Below, one piece after another: positions 58,781-64,000 of a stretch of DNA of 64,000 nucleotides. The notes under the pieces are model-generated. The model was not told where the DNA came from and did no database searches. It saw nothing but the letters and a program-made list of their open reading frames with translations. Made by a program: the position numbers and the translations under genes. Source of the DNA: Kryptolebias marmoratus (lineage: Eukaryota > Chordata > Actinopteri > Cyprinodontiformes > Rivulidae); assembly GCF_001649575.2 (NCBI RefSeq), contig NC_051449.1:17399685-17463684 (forward strand), read 5' to 3'. The stretch's first letter is position 1. Every line of letters begins with the position of its first letter.

Positions 58781-60701
58781 TTTCATCAGTTCAATCCCAA
58801 TAAAATAAGTATAAAAGTAAAAGTTACTAAAGCAAAAATGGCATGTTTTTTTTTCTGGGTATCGAGACAAAAAAAAACATCTGTATGAGCCACATCATAC
58901 AAAAAAAGCAGCTGTTAGTGAAGCAAAATCCAACATGGCTGCCTCGTGCACAAGAAGGTATGATAGCTGCAGGAATGAACGTTGTATTTTCACTTCTGTC
59001 AGTTTGCATCTCAATGATGCATTCACACCTATAGTCCAACCACTATTAGTGAACATACTAGTACGAGTTGCCAATGGCAATGGATTTGAAGTGCTAATGG
59101 TGGTTAGCCTAATTACTGAGAAATTAACAAATCCGACTTTCAACTTGCAACTGGAGCACAATTAAGTCTGGTCTAATGTCAATCTTGGACCTGAGTTCTG
59201 ACTTCCATGGTAAATGGAATGGAGGATTAAAAAAGAAAATGTCAGCTAGTTTGATTAATGAGAAAATTACCATAGAGTTTAGCTTGGTGAAAAAAAAACA
59301 TTCAGATTGTTTTTTCTCTATAAAATAATGCAACAAACTTGACGAATAACTTTGCCTAAAACATAATGTTATCTGATTTAGATAAAAAGGTCCCTTATAT
59401 AAGGCTTCTGAGCGGACATGAGCGCTGATACAAGTCCCAGAAAAAAAAGGTTCTGACCATCTCAAAGTCCATTACAGAACCTCTTTAGCTCAGCTGATGA
59501 TGCATGTGAACGACTCCTGCAGTCGTTCCACAAAAAAGTATGGATTTCTTTTGTGCCTGCTATAATGTAATTCTCAGGCTGTGTTATTACATGTCCAGCC
59601 ACAGCCAGGTTACAATGGTTGTCATGGGCACAATGGGTTTGATACATGTAAGCAAGCAGAATAATGCTGCTGCCAGAGGCTGAATCTTTCTTTCTGTCTG
59701 AATCACAGTGGGTGGACAGAAAGACAAAATCAATTACAAGACTGTGCACGAGTCCTGCAGTTACAATAAATTTGAAAAAGCTGTTTTGTTGTTTGCGACA
59801 ATACTTCTTATTTTGCTTCAAATCCGCCGTCACAGAGAGCTGGCTGCATATACTATATTGTTAGCACATTTTGTAATCATGCCAAATCAGATCCCCGCCA
59901 TTTACAAGCATGTGATGTTGATTAGAAACTTAAAACGAAGACCATTAAACAGCCAGAAAATAATGCTAAATCCCACTACTTATCCCAATACTATGAAACT
60001 CAAGGTTTAACTGTAGTGCAACTGCTGAGCTCTCCCCAACTAAACAGGACAGAGAATAACAAAATTGACAATCTGTGATACAACATAGTTTACTTTGTGT
60101 TGGAAAGCACATAGTAAGAGATAGTAACTCAAAATTTTTGATATGTTTGTAGGGGTTATTGTGGTACTTACAGCCTGGGACAGCTTTTACATTTATATAT
60201 TGAGTTTGTGATTTCATACACAGAGCACTAGAAAGAAAATCTAACACATTAACATCATGCTATCAAGAAATGGATGTACACAAGTCTATTGCTTGGAGGG
60301 CTTTTCTTTCCCAATTTGAATTTGATTTCTCCTTTTTTTCTATCTAAGGCTGCCTGTGATCCCATCAATCACTATATGGAGTGAGGATGCAGCAAAGCAG
60401 AGAGAGCTCACGGTTCTCATACTGATGCTGCTCTTCTTTTCCTACTTTCTTTCAAGTATCTGTGCTCATTTCTCTCAGAACTTGGTCCAACACATGGGAA
60501 TGAATTTTTGTATGAGGTCAAATGTGAGATATCTGGAACTGAATTATTGATGCAGTTCGGCCTGGCCTCAACAATTGCTTTTCCTCGGTGATAGATTGGA
60601 ACAAAATTCATCCATGCTCAGTGTATCTCCCTTGTACTTTTGATTTGGATTACCTCAGTTTTGATGTGATGTTTGAAAATAATCATAACGGACAATGTAA
60701 A
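58781..60701. other. Unassigned DNA
   Basis: No gene, RNA or clear element supported. Stretches at about 59.46-59.86 and 60.36-60.62 kb look single-copy. Confidence 0.5.
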
Positions 60702-60703
60702 TA

Positions 60704-61904
60704 CAGTGGGATGCAAAAGTATTCACCCCGTGGTTTCTGTTTAGTTGCCATTCGCGACACAACTACTCCAGCTCCTTCAAGTTGGATGGGTGCCACTTGT
60801 ATAAATATGTGGGTATATCTGGGCTTTGACTGAGCCATTTCAGGTCCTTTAAGTGTTTCTCTTTAAACCACTGAAGTGATGCTTCAGCTGGATGTTGAGA
60901 GTCGTTGTCCTTCCTGCTGGAGGGCGAACTTCTGTCCCAATCTCAAATCTCTGAAAGACTCAAAGAGGTTTCCTTCAATATTTTTTCCATATTTTGCTCC
61001 TCCCAGCTTTCCTTAAGCTCTGACTACCTTCCTAGTCCCTGCTCAAGAAAGCCTTCCCCACAGCATGATGCCACCACCATGCTTCACTGCAGGGATAGTG
61101 TCCTCAGCATGGTTAGAGTTGTTAGGTTTTATTCAGACATGGCATTGTGTTTGATGGCCAAAAGGTTCAATCTTAGGCTCATCTGACTATGGAATGTGTT
61201 GGGTTTTTTTTTTTTTCTTTAAGCAATGACTTTTTCCCGGACACTCTTCAAGTCAGTCCAGCTCTGTGCAGCTTATAGTGATCCTATTGACAAATACTTT
61301 GCAGAAGAGCTGCCCAGCTCCATCATGGTTACCTCTGGCCTTTTGCTTGGGTAAATAATGCCCTCATTTCCTGATTGATGAGTTTTAGTTGACGATCTTC
61401 TCTTGGCAGGTTTGTTGTGGTGGCATTATCTTTCCATTTTCTAATAATGGATCTAATGGTGTTCTGTTTTTTAACCCAACTCTGAACTGTACTTTTCCAC
61501 AACTTAGTCTCTGACCTCTGTTGAGAGTTCCTTGGTCTTCATGCTGTCTCTTACTTGGTGGTAGCTCTCAGTACTTAAAAGTGTTGCGCTAGTGTTAATT
61601 CTGCAGGGCTATCAGAACAGATGTATGTTTTCTAAAATCATTTAACACTTAGACTGCTCACAGGGGGCTTTTATTTCACTAAATATGTGGCTTCTGGATG
61701 TAATGGTTGGGGATCAATGCACTAGGGCTGAACGTGTTTTTGGATGTGTCACTTCTCGGTTTTACATTTTTAGAGTTTTTTTTTTCCCTATCATTTTGTG
61801 TGGGTTCATTACTTATAATTGAATTGAGAATTAATTTAAATTCCAGGTTGTAAAGCAACAAAATGGAAAAATACCAAAGGGGTGAATACATTTGCAACCC
61901 ATCG
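60704..61904 (-). mobile_element. Tc1-like element, degraded, family 2
   Basis: The left end is TA|CAGTGGGATGCAAAAGTATT followed by CACCCC. The right end on the minus strand is CGATGGGTTGCAAATGTATT followed by CACCCC. On the minus strand near 61060-61100 a transposase piece AVKHGGGIMLWG matches the VKHGGG-IMLWG motif of Tc1 transposases. At 1201 bp it is shorter than a full Tc1 (about 1.3-1.6 kb), with many stops. Confidence 0.8.
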
Positions 61905-63105
61905 TTTGTCAAATCTATTCATATTCAGTTTTAATTAATAGGAGCAGGTACTAAAAGACTGAGTGAGCTTACATTTATAGATTTGAATACATTTCTTTTT
62001 TTCTTGTAGCACTATTTGATTACACAACCCCCAGAGGAAAACGCAGTTTGGTTTGAATGTAGAATTTTAAGCAAGGTTATTTTTAATCGCATCATGAATG
62101 AAAAGCATTTCTCACCCTGGTATAAATGATTGAAAGTGAGAAAAACAAATCAGGTCATTCCTTCTTTTTCTTTCTGGAGATTTTCTCCTTCAGAAAGTCT
62201 ACTGGATCAGCAGTTTTCAGTGGAATAATAAAGTGCTGGAATTGGAATTCCCTCTCCTTCAATTGTGCATCAAATCTTTTCTAATGAATACACATTTGTT
62301 GTAAAACCTTGGTTAACAAGTACAACAATTAAAATTATGAATTTGTATAATTTAATTAAAAACTGTTTATATTATATCATCAGCTGGCTTAGCATTAGTA
62401 CATGCCTACAAGCACATCTCAGTTTTTATAAATTCATAATTTTCTATAACAAGGATACCTTTAGTACTTTATAATGTCTAAGATGTAACTCCGAACTACA
62501 TCATTTAGGGGTTGATTTACTACATCTTTGCAGCTGTTGCACAGTTAGTTTTTGGCACAGATTTTTCCCTGTGTTTATTATCTAAGTGCAGCCTATAATT
62601 TGTAACTGGAAGGCTTGGACACGGTGATCTTTGCCCCCGGCCATGTTGCATATGTATTAATGCGTTTGCTTGCACAGGGTTCAGGGTTTTGTGAGGAGAA
62701 TATTTAAATGAATCACTCATTCTCATTTACTAAACATTGCACTTCGCCAGTTCTTCGTGTTTCCATTACTTAGTGCTGAAAAAAAAAGCTTTGCAAAGGG
62801 TGCACTGGTGTTGTACAACACCAGCGGGAGGAGAAAATGATTAAAAATACATATTCTCCATTCATGTACATTAATTTGGAATAGCAGATGAATAAGTTTC
62901 TTAGAAAATCTAAAAAAAAAAAAATTCAAGGCCCATCCACACTATTCTCAGTAATTTTTTAAACTGACTTCGTTTGTCTCTTTTCATAAAAGAAACCTTT
63001 AAGATAAATGGGAATTTTTCACAAGAACACTAAAATATTTAGCCACACCAGTAGGTGGCAAAACTATTCGCATAAACCTCATATCACAATACAGAGAAAG
63101 AATAT
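61905..63105. other. Unassigned AT-rich DNA
   Basis: Nothing recognisable. Confidence 0.5.
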
Positions 63106-63109
63106 TCTT

Positions 63110-63553
63110 AGGCCTTGTCCACATGAAAACACAGTTTTTCCAAAACTATTTTTTTATTTGTTATTTTTAAAACTGTCCTTGTAAACATGGCACCATTTCT
63201 AGAAATGCTGCTATCCACACGGGAACACAGAAAAAGACCCAAAATGTTGTAGTAACTATGCCAGGCCTGTATGTGTTGCTGTAACATTGTCATAAAAATG
63301 CATCGAAAACTGGAAGCGAGGTGTGAAGCGTGCACGTAAATCTTGTAAGCTCTGTGCAAATCAAGAAGAGAAGGATGCCCTTGGATCATAGGTTTGATTA
63401 GTGTTGGGGCTAATGCAAAAGTGGTGTTAAAAGATTTTGTTTTTTTACTCTGGAATGTTTTGAGGCTCCTAAAGCCCTGTTAATATGTGAATGCAAGACT
63501 GAAGCAATAAAAAGCCTTTCGCAGAACACTATTCCCATGTGGACAGGGCCCTA
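63110..63553. mobile_element. MITE, hAT-type ends
   Basis: Ends GGCCTTGTCCACATG and, reverse-complemented, GGGCCCTGTCCACATG form imperfect inverted repeats around 444 bp of non-coding DNA. The GGCC(T)TGTCCACA end resembles hAT-type MITEs of vertebrates. A clear target duplication was not found. Confidence 0.6.
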
Positions 63554-64000
63554 GTTTCGCTAAAGACTCTCCCAAAGCATGTTTTTTTCTTTTATACTGC
63601 TTACAATTTCTTTTCCATTATTACCCATTTCAGCCCCCAATCAAAGTGTAACAGCAACATGGTCATCACAAGCAAGAAAAGAAAAAAAACAGTAACAATG
63701 ATTCATTATTGTTATTTTTTCCTGAGGAACAAAGCAGTAATGAGAATGTATAAAATAGGCTGCTCCTTCATTGGGGACGCCAAAATCAGAGATGTTAAAA
63801 ATCTCCATTTTGGGAAGCATGTTTTGGCGGTGCCAACACAGTTTAAACTGTCTATTTTTTTAATTTCCAAAGTAGAAGGGACCTTAGACAATGTAGACCC
63901 TGATTACATTTATTTGGACAATTTTTCAACAGAGATCTTTTTTTTTATTGTGCTTGTAAAAAAAAATATTCAACAAAAACACTGAATACCGCTGCTCTGC

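Noticed and set aside
59462..59833. 123-codon minus frame
   Set aside because: No recognisable domain, AT-rich codon use unlike the real exons and no clear splice borders.
60905..61186. 93-codon plus frame inside the Tc1-like element
   Set aside because: The transposase relic is on the other strand, so this frame is its antisense.

Overview
The window is vertebrate nuclear DNA, almost certainly from a ray-finned (teleost) fish. It carries intron-split genes with GT/AG junctions. The repeat load is typical of teleosts: Tc1-like transposons with TA-flanked inverted termini, hAT elements, 5'-truncated LINE 3' ends, CA/GT arrays and an expanded (CATC)n. No bacterial, organellar or viral gene organisation is seen. 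The species cannot be named from this sequence; a percomorph is a guess. There are assembly gaps at 18428-18513, 24706 and 52790-53267.

Layout. (1) 1-5108 (+): the last five coding exons of slc6a9, the glycine transporter GlyT1, from the end of transmembrane segment 8 to the stop codon. (2) 5109 to about 11.0 kb: 3' UTR and downstream sequence, with candidate poly(A) signals at 5930, 6616 and 10999. (3) About 11-35.4 kb: gene-poor spacer packed with dispersed repeats. (4) 35.45-35.93 kb: a CpG-rich block that ends in a consensus splice donor and has a G-quadruplex motif upstream; it is the best candidate for promoter and non-coding exon 1 of the next gene. (5) 48.46-54.72 kb (+): four coding exons giving a complete 617-residue LRRC24 (signal peptide, six leucine-rich repeats, Ig domain, one transmembrane helix). 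If the exon 1 call is right, intron 1 is 12.5 kb. (6) 54.72-56.93 kb: probable lrrc24 3' UTR containing a Tc1-like insertion. (7) 57.10-57.19 kb (-): a short frame with coding-like codon use behind a good splice acceptor, with its own poly(A) signal about 50 bp from that of lrrc24. This suggests the last exon of an unrecognised gene running tail to tail with lrrc24. (8) 57.2-64 kb: repeats and unassigned sequence.

The two identified genes both encode plasma-membrane proteins expected in the nervous system: a Na+/Cl--coupled glycine transporter and an LRR-Ig adhesion-type receptor. They share strand but nothing indicates a functional unit.

The least ordinary feature is a dispersed family of about 270-306 bp units, present as one to three tandem copies at nine places on both strands. 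Opposite-strand members sit in the introns either side of lrrc24 exons 3-4. Other repeat families of note are a 127 bp tandem repeat carrying nuclear-receptor-type half-sites and a degenerate TTTTAGCTA-type array at two loci in opposite orientation.
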